Shown in pieces: positions 5,153-5,411 of a DNA stretch of 5,411 bases. Source of the stretch: Aquificaceae bacterium (GTDB lineage: Bacteria > Aquificota > Aquificia > Aquificales > Aquificaceae). The stretch is taken from positions 1-5,411 of the forward strand of contig WFPT01000054.1 of the NCBI GenBank assembly GCA_015487365.1, in the 5' to 3' direction. Position 1 is the first letter of the stretch; the number at the start of each line of letters is the position of its first letter. Position numbers and translations under genes: made by a program. The notes below the pieces were generated by a model. That model saw only the letters and a list, made by a program, of their open reading frames with translations, had not been told where the DNA came from and did no database searches.

Positions 5153-5411
5153 ATGGGTAGGGTTTGTTTTGTTCAGCACGCCCCCTACGAAACCCCCGCA
5201 AAAATTTTAGATTACGTAAAGGAGAGGGGCCTAAGCTACTCCACCTTTCACCTATACAGGGGTGATAAACTACCCCCAATAAATGAATACGATTACTTTG
5301 TAATAATGGGAGGACCTATGGGAGTCTATGAGGAAGAAAGTTATCCCTTCTTAAAGGAGGAGAAGGAGTTTTTAAAGAGGGTGGTGGAGGGAAAAAAGAA
5401 GGTCTTAGGCG
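5153..5411 (+). CDS. Class I glutamine amidotransferase (GMP synthase-like GATase domain), 3'-partial
   Basis: The first 86 codons are in the window. The product begins MGRVCFVQHAPYETPAKI and contains YFVIMGGPMGVYEEESYP, the oxyanion-strand MGGPMG motif of free-standing type 1 glutamine amidotransferases related to the GMP synthase GATase domain. Such domains hydrolyse glutamine to glutamate and ammonia, or act as related hydrolases. The nucleophile elbow with the catalytic Cys would follow KKVLG and lies beyond the window, so activity cannot be confirmed. No Shine-Dalgarno sequence precedes the ATG. The gene diverges from glnA across a 156-base gap. The acceptor substrate is unknown. Confidence 0.85.
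   Translation, partial: MGRVCFVQHAPYETPAKILDYVKERGLSYSTFHLYRGDKLPPINEYDYFVIMGGPMGVYEEESYPFLKEEKEFLKRVVEGKKKVLG

Overview
The window looks like part of a chromosome from a thermophilic member of the Aquificota (Aquificales). This is an inference from the proteins: they are rich in Lys, Glu and Ile, Arg is mostly AGG/AGA, GcvP is the split two-subunit form, and a glutamine synthetase of the adenylylatable type is present. No marker gene fixes the genus.

Layout. Positions 1-1027 (+) are the right-hand part of an IS200/IS605-family element: the C-terminal half of a TnpB-related protein whose frame stays open through a GC-rich, highly structured stretch (about 840-1027) that I read as the element's omegaRNA (reRNA) scaffold and right end. 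Flush against it, 1043-2434 (+) is gcvPB, the PLP-binding subunit 2 of glycine dehydrogenase. The element seems to have landed inside the original 5' end of gcvPB: the in-frame residues just before the present ATG (G-Y-A-L) fit the normally conserved N-terminus of the family. Converging on gcvPB from the right is a minus-strand operon read in the order glnA (4996-3587), a DUF3108-like exported protein (about 3597-2875) and a frameshifted cytochrome P460-family haem protein (2862-2438). A divergent class I glutamine amidotransferase gene starts at 5153 (+) and leaves the window.

The main discovery is in the 156-base gap upstream of glnA. Read on the minus strand, 5100-5008 aligns without gaps, over the 62 bases from the P1 loop to the start of P4, with the end of the IS element (931-1027, +). 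About 45 of those 62 positions are identical. Most differences keep base pairing in four shared helices, with full compensatory swaps in all four. The same pseudoknotted RNA therefore occurs twice: once as the 3' part of a tnpB element and once, without tnpB, as the 5' leader of glnA, ending just before its ribosome binding site. Homology stops at GGTWAA in both copies, where a TnpB guide would begin. This could be a stranded or domesticated omegaRNA acting as a cis-regulator of glnA, or a leader RNA shared by two nitrogen/amino-acid genes.

Functionally, glycine cleavage releases ammonia and one-carbon units, glutamine synthetase captures ammonia, and the divergent amidotransferase uses glutamine. 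The DUF3108 and P460 proteins look like envelope proteins carried in the glnA transcript. Their functional link to nitrogen metabolism is unknown.
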